This document shows, one piece after another, positions 1 through 7,454 of a stretch of DNA of 41,146 bases. The first letter of the stretch is position 1. The number at the start of each line of letters is the position of its first letter. The notes beneath the pieces are model-generated. The model did no database searches. It was not told where the DNA came from and worked only from the letters and a program-made list of their open reading frames with translations. The DNA is from Desulfonatronovibrio sp. (lineage in GTDB: Bacteria; Desulfobacterota; Desulfovibrionia; Desulfovibrionales; Desulfonatronovibrionaceae), in contig PXDF01000214.1 of assembly GCA_003566455.1 (NCBI GenBank), positions 1 through 41,146 of the forward strand. The letters run 5' to 3'. A program made the translations under genes and the position numbers.

Positions 1-621
1 CTTGTTTTCACCCAATCTTGCTGCTTCAAGACGCTTATGCGTGGAAAATATTATTGTGATACCCTTTTCATCGCGGATCTCTCTGATGACAGACTCGATT
101 ACAGCCTGGTTCTCCACATCCACGCTGGCAGTGGGCTCGTCAAAAAGCATTACTTCAGGCTCGCAGGCCAGAGCCCGGGCAATGGCCACCCTCTGTGTTT
201 CTCCTCCGGACAGCAGGTGGGCCGGTCTTTGAGCAAAATCTTTCATGCCCACCCTGTCCAGACATTCCAGAGCCATGCCACGACGCCCTTCTAACTTAAC
301 TCCGCGCATCCTTGGTCCGTATTCCACGTTTTTTATGACCGAGGTTGTGAACATGATGGGGTGCTGGTCCACCAGGACCACCTGCCGTCGCAGGCTGCCA
401 AGATTTTTTTCCCTCCATTCCACTGGCCTGCCCCTGAACAGGACCTGCCCTGAAGCAGGAGATCTTAAAAAGGCCAGAATATGCAGAAGAGTGGTTTTAC
501 CGCATCCGTTAGGGCCCAGCAGAGCGTGGCCCTGACTCTCTGAAAGCTCAAGATGATCAATATCCAGGACTGTGCGGCCGTTAAAAACCTGTTTCAAACC
601 TTTTAAGCTGTAAAGGCTCAC
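1..621 (-). CDS. tupC: Tungstate ABC transporter ATP-binding protein (TupC), 3' end missing
   Basis: This gene encodes the ATPase that powers tungstate import with TupB and TupA. The left edge of the window cuts it after 207 codons. The translation shows Walker A GPNGCGKTT, ABC signature LSGGETQR, Walker B VMLFDEPTAS with the D-loop, and an H-loop FSTHK just before the edge, so all nucleotide-binding elements are present. The start is a GTG at 619-621 that overlaps the tupB stop by 4 bases (GTGA), with GGAGGA about six bases upstream, so it is translationally coupled to tupB. A molybdate or sulfate importer ATPase would look similar; the tungstate call rests on the TupA and TupB neighbours. 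Confidence 0.85.
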   Translation of the reverse strand, partial: MSLYSLKGLKQVFNGRTVLDIDHLELSESQGHALLGPNGCGKTTLLHILAFLRSPASGQVLFRGRPVEWREKNLGSLRRQVVLVDQHPIMFTTSVIKNVEYGPRMRGVKLEGRRGMALECLDRVGMKDFAQRPAHLLSGGETQRVAIARALACEPEVMLFDEPTASVDVENQAVIESVIREIRDEKGITIIFSTHKRLEAARLGENK

Positions 622-1319
622 CGGTTTCCTCCGTACCGGCCCTGAACCAGCTGAAGGAATATGTTCATCAACAGGCTCACCGTAAGGAGCACAACACCCA
701 GAGCCACTGCCAGGACAAATTCGCCCTTGTTGTGCTCCAGGGCCATAGCCGTGGTCATGGTCCTGGTAAAACCCTTGATATTGCCGCCAAGCATCATGGC
801 GATGCCTATCTCAGCGATGACCCTGCCAAACGCGGCGATTATGGCCGCCAGGATCCCGAAGCGGGCCTCCCTGGCAATGGCCAGTGAAGTCTGGATAGCA
901 TTGGCCCCCAGAGTCATGGCTGTTCTCCTGTAACGGTCGTCAATTCTGCTCACCGCGGAAACGGTGAAAGTAGCCACCCAGGGCAGAATCAGTATGACCT
1001 GACCTATGATAATAGCTGCAGGAGTGTACAAAATGCCCCAGAATCCCAGAAGACCGCGGCGGGACAAAAAAGCGTAGACAAAAAGGCCAATGACCACCGT
1101 GGGCAGGGCCAGAAGGGTGTTGAGAACGGTAATTACCGCTCTTTTACCCCTGAACTCATTAACCGCGATGAAAAAACCAAGGGGAACTCCCATGATGGAA
1201 GCGATAATAGTGGAGAAAAAGCTTACGTAAAGGGAAACGTAGACGATATAGTATAGCTCAGGATCCAGGGACCAGAGCATGTGAAAGGCCTCTCCCAGGC
1301 TTTGAATAAGAAAATCCAT
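618..1319 (-). CDS. tupB: Tungstate ABC transporter permease (TupB)
   Basis: A 233-residue inner-membrane permease with about five to six hydrophobic segments. The binding-protein-dependent transport motif (EAA loop) lies around REARFGILAAIIAAFGRVIAEIG, in the form typical of TupB/WtpB-like oxyanion permeases. It would form the channel for tungstate delivered by TupA. The start ATG at 1317-1319 follows a 258-base gap after tupA that holds a hairpin and a tandem repeat, so expression relative to tupA may be tuned. The downstream tupC start overlaps its stop. Length fits the family, which is shorter than ModB-type permeases fused to other domains. Confidence 0.88.
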   Translation of the reverse strand: MDFLIQSLGEAFHMLWSLDPELYYIVYVSLYVSFFSTIIASIMGVPLGFFIAVNEFRGKRAVITVLNTLLALPTVVIGLFVYAFLSRRGLLGFWGILYTPAAIIIGQVILILPWVATFTVSAVSRIDDRYRRTAMTLGANAIQTSLAIAREARFGILAAIIAAFGRVIAEIGIAMMLGGNIKGFTRTMTTAMALEHNKGEFVLAVALGVVLLTVSLLMNIFLQLVQGRYGGNR

Positions 1320-1463
1320 GGGTTATTCCACAATAATTAGGAGTAACAAGCTGAAAGTTAAAAACAAAAAGTAAGATCTAAGAAATCAGGAGGCTGGATA
1401 AGTTACTGATATGGATGCCCTGATTCCTTAAAACAAACAATAATGACAATGGGGTAAGCCTTA

Positions 1464-1498
1464 AAGCACATCACCCGGTCAGCCCGGATGATGTGCTT
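1464..1498 (-). terminator. Hairpin between tupA and tupB (partial terminator or mRNA stabiliser)
   Basis: Arms AAGCACATCA (1464-1473) and TGATGTGCTT (1489-1498) are perfectly complementary. Inside them is a second pair of CCGG blocks (1475-1478 and 1484-1487), giving a stem of about 14 bp. Read on the minus strand it follows tupA and is followed only by a short TTT, so termination would be incomplete. Such hairpins after binding-protein genes often keep the binding protein in excess over the membrane subunits; that role is inferred here. Confidence 0.5.
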
Positions 1499-1514
1499 AT
1501 AACTCCTTATTTTT

Positions 1515-1566
1515 ACTGACCACTCACACTGACCACTCACACTGACCACTGACACTGATAACTGAC
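1515..1566. repeat. 13-bp tandem repeat, four copies
   Basis: Four consecutive 13-base units: ACTGACCACTCAC (1515-1527), an identical copy (1528-1540), a variant ending in TGAC (1541-1553) and a more diverged copy ACTGATAACTGAC (1554-1566). It lies 11 bases beyond the tupA stop codon, in non-coding DNA. The last copy resembles CTGATAAC words seen at about 3770 and 31100, so it may have grown from a dispersed word. No spacers or leader, so it is not CRISPR. Confidence 0.85.
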
Positions 1567-1577
1567 CTGCCGGCTCA

Positions 1578-2423
1578 TTACTTCGCGTCCGGGAAAAACA
1601 AAGGCTGGTCTTGGAGCTGATATGACCCGATAACCTCCTGTCCCCTGTCTGAAACAAGCCATTCAGCTAACGTCCGGGCCAGATCATACTTTACATGGGG
1701 ATGTTTTTCAGGATTAACCGGGATCACTCCATAGGGGTTCTGGAGCATGTCCCCGCCTTCATAAGCGATTCCAAGGTCATAGGTTTCCTGGCGGCCATAT
1801 TTGTATTGCAGGTAAGTGCCTCTGTCAGACAAAACATAGCCCTGCATTTCCTCGGCCATTAACAGGGCCGGACCCATTCCCTGACCAATGGAAAAATACC
1901 AGCCAGCTGCGTCAACAGGAGACTTGACATCGGCCAGGGCCAGACCGGTGGCTTCCCAGAGCTGTTTTTCCCTGGCATGGGTTCCGGAGTCGTCACCCCT
2001 GGATACAAATGGCTTTCTGGCTTCGGCTATGAGCTTCATGGCCGATACGGCGTCAGGAGCGTCATTTATGCCTGCCGGGTCGCTGTCCGGCCCGACAATG
2101 ATGAAGTCGTTGTACATGACATAGTAGCGCTTGGTCCCGTAGCCTTCTTCCACAAACTGATGTTCCCTGGCCACGTCATGGACAAAGACCACGTCCGCGT
2201 TACCGTCCATGCCGTCACGAAGGGCGGCTCCGGTTCCCTTGGACATGACCCTCACGGTGATGCCGGTGTCCTTCTTGAATTCCGGCAGAAGATAGTCCAG
2301 AAGCCCCGATGCTTCTGTGCTGGTGGTGGTGCTCATGGTAATAACCTTGTCCTGGGCCTGGACAGATAAAGGCCCAATTGCCAGCAGGGCCAGAACGCAT
2401 AAAATAAGTGTCAACCTGTTCAC
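1578..2423 (-). CDS. tupA: Tungstate-binding periplasmic protein (TupA)
   Basis: The solute receptor of the importer, 281 residues. A signal peptide covers residues 1 to about 23 (cleavage probably after VQA). The mature protein begins with the family hallmark TTTSTEASGLLDYLLPEF, whose TTTS serine/threonine cluster contributes to oxyanion binding. The motifs SRGDDSGTH and GTYLQYKYG follow, as in TupA/WtpA-type receptors. The start is GTG at 2421-2423, with AGGAGG eight bases upstream. It is preceded by a 174-base region carrying a perfect palindrome that may be an operator, and upstream lies a ModE-like regulator. Molybdate cannot be excluded as a second ligand, but the TTTST signature favours tungstate. 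Confidence 0.92.
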   Translation of the reverse strand: MNRLTLILCVLALLAIGPLSVQAQDKVITMSTTTSTEASGLLDYLLPEFKKDTGITVRVMSKGTGAALRDGMDGNADVVFVHDVAREHQFVEEGYGTKRYYVMYNDFIIVGPDSDPAGINDAPDAVSAMKLIAEARKPFVSRGDDSGTHAREKQLWEATGLALADVKSPVDAAGWYFSIGQGMGPALLMAEEMQGYVLSDRGTYLQYKYGRQETYDLGIAYEGGDMLQNPYGVIPVNPEKHPHVKYDLARTLAEWLVSDRGQEVIGSYQLQDQPLFFPDAK

Positions 2424-2528
2424 AATAATAACCTCCTGATTTCTGGTTTACGGGATCTGGATAAGCTCCAGGTCAAATCCAGATATTTTCCTGAAACAGT
2501 TGTAACATAGAATGGAGGTTTGTAAATT

Positions 2529-2546
2529 TATGTTAAAAAAAACATA
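2529..2546. promoter_or_regulatory. Candidate operator upstream of tupA (TATGTT-N6-AACATA)
   Basis: A perfect 6-6-6 palindrome, TATGTT then six A then AACATA, lies about 105 bases upstream of the tupA start. A third half-site, GTAACATAG, occurs at 2502-2510. The architecture (two 6-bp half-sites 6 bp apart) is like that of ModE-type operators, although the half-site differs from the E. coli ModE word. The adjacent ModE-like protein is the obvious candidate binder; this is inference. Confidence 0.4.
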
Positions 2547-2597
2547 GCGCTGGGTGAAGATAAAAATAGCTTTTGGAATTGGAGGGAACTGGATGGA

Positions 2598-2963
2598 TTA
2601 TTCAAATTTCTGCGGTTCAAGGAGGCTGGATAAGGCCTGGGCTTCAACGGCCGCGCATTTCTCAACTTTTCCGCGCCACAACTCGTACGCTTCAAGGATG
2701 TCGCGCCCAAGTTCAGTCAACTCATATCTCTGGGGCCTCGAACTGGTCAGAGTTACCAGATCGCGGCCCAGAATATCCTGAGTCTGTTTGAGCTTGCCCC
2801 AGGCCGCGCGGTAGGACATTTTGAGGCTTTTGGCAGCCTGACGCAGAGATCCATGTTCTCTGATTCTTTGCAGAAGAAGGGCCCGGCCCTGACAGAAAAC
2901 AGTTTCTTCACCATATTTCATCCAGATATTCAGCCCGACTTGATCTATAACATCACTTTTCAT
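2598..2963 (-). CDS. ModE-like transcriptional regulator, DNA-binding domain only
   Basis: A 121-residue protein corresponding to the N-terminal LysR-like winged-helix domain of ModE. Visible elements are the helix-turn-helix region GSLRQAAKSLKMSYRAAWGK and the wing up to ELTELGRDILEAYELWRGKVEK. It stops where ModE would continue into its molybdate-binding TOBE (Mop) domains, so no oxyanion-binding domain is visible. It is not TunR, the known tungstate regulator of sulfate reducers, which pairs a XerC/D-like DNA-binding part with ModE-like sensor domains. Start ATG at 2961-2963 has a GGAG eight bases upstream. Its position just upstream of tupA on the same strand suggests that it controls the tup genes; whether it senses metal directly is unclear. 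Confidence 0.85.
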   Translation of the reverse strand: MKSDVIDQVGLNIWMKYGEETVFCQGRALLLQRIREHGSLRQAAKSLKMSYRAAWGKLKQTQDILGRDLVTLTSSRPQRYELTELGRDILEAYELWRGKVEKCAAVEAQALSSLLEPQKFE

Positions 2964-3033
2964 AACTCCTGCTCCTGAAAAATAGCCTGTTTAAGCATTG
3001 TCAATATGAGCACTTGGGGGTATAGGTCAATAC

Positions 3034-3477
3034 ATGAAGGACATTAAAGAGTTTATTTCGTATAATGATATATTTGCCATACATTGCGGCATCAGTGTTT
3101 TGGAAGTTTCACCGGGAACGGCCACAGTTAAAATGACCGTCCAGGATAAACATTTAAACGGGCTTAAACTGGCCCACGGCGGGGCCCTGTTTACTCTGGC
3201 CGATCTGGCCTTTGCCGCGGCCGCCAACTCCCGTGATTATGTGGCTGTGGGAATAAATGCGACAATCTCCTATATCCGCCCGGCAGGGATGGGCGATATA
3301 CTTTACGCCCGGGCCAGAGAAATATTCTCCAACCGGACCCTTTCAGGCTACAGCGTTAACGTGGAAAATGAAGCAGGTGAGCTCATCGCCACTTTTCAGG
3401 GTACAGCCTATAAAAAAGGTTCAATACAGACACATAAAAGGAAGGCAGGCCATGTCCATTCGTCAGATAGCCCTTGA
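3034..3477 (+). CDS. PaaI-family hotdog-fold thioesterase
   Basis: A 147-residue single hotdog-domain protein that should hydrolyse acyl-CoA thioesters. The PaaI/YdiI-type signature AHGGALFTLADLAFAAAAN is at about residues 47-65, with the HGG turn and the aspartate of the catalytic helix. A second conserved block, INATISYIRPAGMGDILYARA, gives the following strands. The exact substrate is unknown; PaaI itself acts on ring-hydroxylated phenylacetyl-CoA, while many relatives act on aromatic or medium-chain acyl-CoA. The C-terminal 20 residues, rich in K, H and S, are not part of the fold and overlap the next small gene. The gene is divergent from the ModE-like gene, 70 bases away. Confidence 0.85.
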   Translation: MKDIKEFISYNDIFAIHCGISVLEVSPGTATVKMTVQDKHLNGLKLAHGGALFTLADLAFAAAANSRDYVAVGINATISYIRPAGMGDILYARAREIFSNRTLSGYSVNVENEAGELIATFQGTAYKKGSIQTHKRKAGHVHSSDSP

Positions 3478-3631
3478 CCTCTACGAGCAGGAAAAGGAAA
3501 TATCCCGCCTGAAAAAAGAACTGGATGCCGCTTCCCCGGACAGACAGGATCCCATCCGGAAACTGATCAATGAAGCGTCACTGGAACGGGACAAGCTCAG
3601 AAACATGCTGGAAGCCAAGAAAAAGGGTTGA
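3452..3631 (+). CDS. Small charged coiled-coil protein (59 aa), function unknown
   Basis: A 59-residue open frame that starts inside the 3' end of the thioesterase gene, in another frame, with an overlap of 26 bases. ATG at 3452 has purine-rich GGAAGG/AGG stretches upstream. The protein is almost wholly helical and charged (YEQEKEISRLKKEL, then EASLERDKLRNMLEAKKKG), with heptad-like leucine and isoleucine spacing, so a coiled coil is likely. I do not recognise a family. The reading frame keeps normal codon use to its end, which supports it being real, and the overlap suggests coupled translation with the thioesterase. Confidence 0.6.
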   Translation: MSIRQIALDLYEQEKEISRLKKELDAASPDRQDPIRKLINEASLERDKLRNMLEAKKKG

Positions 3632-3908
3632 AACCAAGTAGCAGGCCACTCTACTCCAAGACGGGCTATACCAGCAACCCAATAAAAACTATCCTTTGTC
3701 CAAAAACGGCACATTCGCCTCTGACAGGTTATCTGTTACCAGTTATCAGGGAAAACCAGATAAGAAATAACCAACCATAACTGATAACAGCCAGAACAGC
3801 CTTGATCTTTATTGCAGCACTTTCCTGGCATTTTTGTCCTTACTTGCCTGGATATGGCCAAAGCTTTTTCTTGCCCTAATCATCGGATGATGATAGCCGT
3901 CACTGACT
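3632..3908. other. Intergenic region with no gene
   Basis: No convincing open frame. It holds several loosely related words on both strands (GTTATCTGTTACCAGTTATC at about 3729, then AACTGATAAC at about 3779), similar to the CTGATAACTGA words near 1555 and 31100. No clear terminator or promoter was recognised. Confidence 0.4.
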
Positions 3909-4535
3909 ATGTTTGATATCACACAGATACTGACCATCATACTTATAATAGCTGTACCTCTGTTCATGGGAATTATCCTGCATGAGGTATCCCATGGTTA
4001 TACAGCTTACCGTTTTGGAGACCCTACAGCCAAGAATGCCGGCCGCCTGTCCCTGAATCCAATCCGGCATATTGACCCTCTGGGAACTGTAATCTTTCCA
4101 GCCATGCTTATACTGCTTAAAAGTCCCTTTTTATTCGGCTGGGCCAAGCCGGTCCCCATCAATCCCTCATACTTTGAAGATCCCAGAAAAGGAATTTTCT
4201 GGGTTTCACTGGCTGGCCCTGGAGCCAACTTTGCTCTGGCCGCTGTATTTTATATTCTGTTTGTAACTCTGCAGCCCTCCACTGATAGTGGGCTTGGCAC
4301 CTTTATCTGGTTCGCGGTTTTTATAAATATTGTCCTGGGTGTCTTTAATCTTTTGCCAGTGCCTCCTCTGGACGGAAGCAAAATACTGGCCACATTCCTT
4401 CCAGGCAGGCTTGCGGGTCAATATATGCAGCTGGAAAAATACGGCTTTATCATACTTATTCTTCTGATCCTGTCAGGCGCTCTTGGATGGATATTCGGCT
4501 TTGTCAGATATTTTACATCTTATTTATTATCATAA
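3909..4535 (+). CDS. Site-2-protease-type M50 zinc metalloprotease
   Basis: A 208-residue integral membrane protease of the compact M50 group (no PDZ or CBS domain). The zinc-binding motif HEVSH is at residues 25-29 in the first hydrophobic helix, and the third ligand is the aspartate of NLLPVPPLDGSK (about D155). At least four further hydrophobic segments are visible, and the conserved block LSLNPIRHIDPLGT is typical of this subgroup. Members cut substrates within the membrane, but most in this subgroup have no known target. Its neighbours trpS and the thioesterase give no clue. Start ATG at 3909; no strong ribosome site is visible. Confidence 0.88.
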   Translation: MFDITQILTIILIIAVPLFMGIILHEVSHGYTAYRFGDPTAKNAGRLSLNPIRHIDPLGTVIFPAMLILLKSPFLFGWAKPVPINPSYFEDPRKGIFWVSLAGPGANFALAAVFYILFVTLQPSTDSGLGTFIWFAVFINIVLGVFNLLPVPPLDGSKILATFLPGRLAGQYMQLEKYGFIILILLILSGALGWIFGFVRYFTSYLLS

Positions 4536-4588
4536 GCAAGTTGTCATAATGCCTTATTTTTAATCAGGATTTCAGGAGCTGTTCATAC

Positions 4589-5587
4589 ATGATTCAAAGT
4601 GAAGACAAGCGTGTTGTATCAGGCATGAGACCCACGGGTCCCCTGCATCTGGGCCACTACTTTGGGGTGCTTAAAAACTGGGTTGAGCTTCAGGATAATT
4701 ATACCTGTTATTATTTCGTGGCTGACTGGCACGCTCTGACCAGCGAATACACCGAACCATTCAAGATCAAGGGTTTTGTGGGAGAATTGGTCAAGGATTG
4801 GTACGCTGCAGGTCTTGACCCTGAAAAATGTATTATCTTTCAGCAGTCGCAGATTAAAGAACACGCTGAACTTTGTCTTCTTCTGGGCATGATTACCCCT
4901 CTTGGCTGGCTTGAACGTAATCCCACCTACAAAGAAGTAAGACAGGAACTGGTCAGTAAGGACCTGAACACCTTCGGCTTTTTGGGTTATCCTGTCCTGC
5001 AGTCCGCTGACATCCTTCTGTACATGCCGGACTATGTTCCTGTTGGTCAGGACCAGCTACCACATCTGGAGCTGAACAGGGAAATTGCCCGCAGATTCAA
5101 TTTTTTATATGGTGATTTTTTCCCTGAACCCCAGGCCAAGCTGACTGAGACTGCCAAGCTGCCCGGGCTGGATGGTCGTAAAATGAGCAAAAGCTACGGT
5201 AATTGCATTTACATGGGAGAGGAAATGGAATCAGTCCGGCCCAAGGTCATGTCCATGCTCACCGACACCAGCCGCATGCGCAAGTCTGATCCAGGCAATC
5301 CACAAGTGTGCAACCTTTATCCATACCACCACCTTATGACCCCAAAGGGTCAGAGAGATGAAATAATAGCCAGTTGCACGGGTGCTAAATGGGGTTGCGT
5401 TGATTGCAAAAAAGTCCTGCTGACTTACCTGGAAGATTTTCTGAGACCTTTACAGGCAAGAAGAAGAGAACTTGAGAATAAGCCGGCCTTGATCAAGGAA
5501 ATACTGGATGCCGGCAATGAACGAGCCAGAATGGAATCCGCCAGAACTTTGGACCTTGTTCGTGAAAAACTGAATTTCAATTTTTAA
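4589..5587 (+). CDS. trpS: Tryptophan--tRNA ligase
   Basis: A class I aminoacyl-tRNA synthetase of 332 residues that charges tRNA-Trp in the cytoplasm. The HIGH-type motif appears as PLHLGHYFG (residues 18-26) and the KMSKS motif as GRKMSKSYGN (KMSKS at 198-202). The first strand VVSGMRPTG and the region YPVLQSADILLY plus PVGQDQLPHLEL, which bind the amino acid and ATP, are all intact. Length agrees with bacterial TrpRS. A CAGGAG lies about ten bases upstream of the ATG. It starts 53 bases after the M50 protease gene, so the two may be cotranscribed. Confidence 0.96.
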   Translation: MIQSEDKRVVSGMRPTGPLHLGHYFGVLKNWVELQDNYTCYYFVADWHALTSEYTEPFKIKGFVGELVKDWYAAGLDPEKCIIFQQSQIKEHAELCLLLGMITPLGWLERNPTYKEVRQELVSKDLNTFGFLGYPVLQSADILLYMPDYVPVGQDQLPHLELNREIARRFNFLYGDFFPEPQAKLTETAKLPGLDGRKMSKSYGNCIYMGEEMESVRPKVMSMLTDTSRMRKSDPGNPQVCNLYPYHHLMTPKGQRDEIIASCTGAKWGCVDCKKVLLTYLEDFLRPLQARRRELENKPALIKEILDAGNERARMESARTLDLVREKLNFNF

Positions 5588-5605
5588 GCATGTTTTTTAC
5601 TGGTT

Positions 5606-5680
5606 TCCATGCCCCTGATCTCTCATTCCGGGAATGACAGGCTTCCCTGGAGTGACATCCGCGCCAGGATTTGCCGGACC
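5606..5680. repeat. Degenerate palindromic intergenic repeat
   Basis: The stretch contains CATTCCGGGAATGACAGG followed by CTGGAGTGACATCCGCG. These words resemble the widespread GTCATTCCCGC-type palindromic repeats of many proteobacterial genomes. The 247-base gap between trpS and the rluD-coaE gene holds nothing else that I recognise; the short open frame running through it is not gene-like. Confidence 0.35.
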
Positions 5681-5834
5681 TCTGAATCCGAGGCAGGTTA
5701 AGCAGCCTTCTGGAACAATAGCTGATAACTCCCGCTTGCGCCCGCCCGGTCAAATTCACAACAATGAATATGAAGCCGGTATAACCTTGCCATTGTTCAC
5801 CGGAAAATATACATACTAAACTGAGGAAGATCCA

Positions 5835-7454
5835 TTGCGTCAGGACTTCATGTTTATTGTCGGGAAGGGTGACGCCAGGTCAAGACTGGATAAGCTTGTT
5901 TTAAAGTATTTTCCTGGAGATCATCCGGCCAGGACTACAGTTCAGTCATGGATTAAGAACGGCCTGGTCCTGGTTGACGATGTCCCGTGCTTCAAAGCTT
6001 CCCAGAATCTTTTCCCTGACCAGAGGGTTGTTGTCAGTGCCCGGATAGACGAGGCCGATCCAAAGCCCCAGAAGGGTCTGCTGGATGAAATTTACAAGGA
6101 TGATCATGTACTGGTTCTGAACAAACAGGCCGGAATCAGCGTTCATCCGGCTCAGTCCCTTGATGAACATACTCTGGTCAACTATCTTCTGGAAAAATAT
6201 CCTCGGGCCATGAAAAAATTTTCTGGTGACAGGCCAGGGATAGTTCACCGCCTGGACAGGGACACCAGCGGACTTATGGTCGTTGCTCTTGACCCCCAGA
6301 GCAAAAAGAATCTGGCCAGATCCTTTCATGACCGGAAAGTGGTGAAAGAATACCTGGCAATTGTTCATGGTTGCCCTGAAGCGGAACATGGTGGGATAAA
6401 TTATCCCCTGGGCCGGGATCCCAAATCCAGGACAAAAATGGCTGTGGTCAGGGATGGACGCAGCGCCATAACCAGATATCAGATACTTCACCGCGGGATC
6501 AATAAAATATGGTCTCTTGTAAGGCTGGAAATACTTACCGGAAGAACCCATCAGATCAGAGTGCACATGGCCAGGCTGGGACATCCGGTCCTTGGAGATC
6601 ATTTATATGGCGGCAGGATCAGACCATCCATGGATTTTAAGCAAAACTCCCTGGCAAAACTGGTTAAGCGACAGCTGCTGCATTCCGCGAGACTTGATTT
6701 CAGCCACCCTTCCACGGGAAAGATGATGAGTTTTACCAAACCGCCGCCAAAAGATTTCATCCGCTCTGTTCTCTACCTGGAGCGCAAGGTCCAGAGAGTC
6801 GTGATAACCGGGGCCATGGGTTCCGGAAAAAGCACTGTAATGACTTTGCTTGAAAAAAACGGCTTCGCGGTTTTTACGGCTGACAAATGCGTTGCTGAAC
6901 TTTATGAACCAGGCAATGACGGCTGGAGAATCATCAAAAGCCGCTTTGGAAACATGTTTATTGATGGAATAGATCAGCCTGTAAACAAGACAAAGCTCTT
7001 CAGGGCAATTTGTGAAGACAAGGCTATTCTTGAGGAGCTTAATCATCTTATCCATCCCCTGGTCAGGTACAGGCTGGAGGAATTCTGGAAGAAAAACAGG
7101 GATAAGCGTGTCGGATTCGCCGAGATTCCCCTGGTCTTTGAAACCGGAATGGATAATGAATGTGACCTTGTAGCCGGGGTGTTCTGTCCTGATATAACCA
7201 GATACAGAAGATTGGCAAAAAAAAGAAACATATCTCAAGAGCAGATTTCTGTTCTGGATAAATCCCAGATGAGCCAGGTCTCAAAGCTCAAAAGATGTTC
7301 ATTGGTGCTGGACAATTCTTTGCACCGGCCTGATCTTGAATTGAAAGTTAAAGCTTTGGCCAGGGTGCTCTGGTACTTGAGAAGTCGAAACGCTCAGAAA
7401 AGGTTTGGTTTTTTCAAAAAACTTTTTGAGTTTGATGCACAAGGCCAGACATGA
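5835..7454 (+). CDS. Bifunctional RluD-type pseudouridine synthase / dephospho-CoA kinase fusion
   Basis: A 539-residue fusion of two normally separate enzymes. Residues 1 to about 310 are an RluA/RluD-family pseudouridine synthase: an S4-like N-terminal part (SRLDKLVLKYFPG), the catalytic motif HRLDRDTSG with the aspartate at about 141, and GRTHQIRVHMARLGHPVLGD. From about residue 319 follows a dephospho-CoA kinase (CoaE): P-loop GAMGSGKST, the NHLIHPLVR block and PLVFETGMDNECDLV. The frame is continuous through the junction. The start is probably TTG at 5835, with GAGGA seven to eight bases upstream; an in-frame ATG at 5850 is an alternative. The first half modifies 23S rRNA; the second makes coenzyme A. 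Confidence 0.92.
   Translation: MRQDFMFIVGKGDARSRLDKLVLKYFPGDHPARTTVQSWIKNGLVLVDDVPCFKASQNLFPDQRVVVSARIDEADPKPQKGLLDEIYKDDHVLVLNKQAGISVHPAQSLDEHTLVNYLLEKYPRAMKKFSGDRPGIVHRLDRDTSGLMVVALDPQSKKNLARSFHDRKVVKEYLAIVHGCPEAEHGGINYPLGRDPKSRTKMAVVRDGRSAITRYQILHRGINKIWSLVRLEILTGRTHQIRVHMARLGHPVLGDHLYGGRIRPSMDFKQNSLAKLVKRQLLHSARLDFSHPSTGKMMSFTKPPPKDFIRSVLYLERKVQRVVITGAMGSGKSTVMTLLEKNGFAVFTADKCVAELYEPGNDGWRIIKSRFGNMFIDGIDQPVNKTKLFRAICEDKAILEELNHLIHPLVRYRLEEFWKKNRDKRVGFAEIPLVFETGMDNECDLVAGVFCPDITRYRRLAKKRNISQEQISVLDKSQMSQVSKLKRCSLVLDNSLHRPDLELKVKALARVLWYLRSRNAQKRFGFFKKLFEFDAQGQT

Noticed and set aside
1515-1566. CRISPR array
   Set aside because: Thirteen-base units run head to tail without spacers, and there are no cas genes.
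2598-2963. TunR regulator
   Set aside because: TunR has a XerC/D-like DNA-binding part plus ModE-like sensor domains; this protein has the opposite half only.
5634-5819. 61-codon plus-strand frame between trpS and the fusion gene
   Set aside because: It runs through a repeat-like sequence, is rich in P, G and N without pattern, and has no ribosome site.
5946-7238. Two long minus-strand frames opposite the RluD-CoaE gene
   Set aside because: They are shadows of a strongly conserved plus-strand gene; their translations show no motif and no ribosome site.
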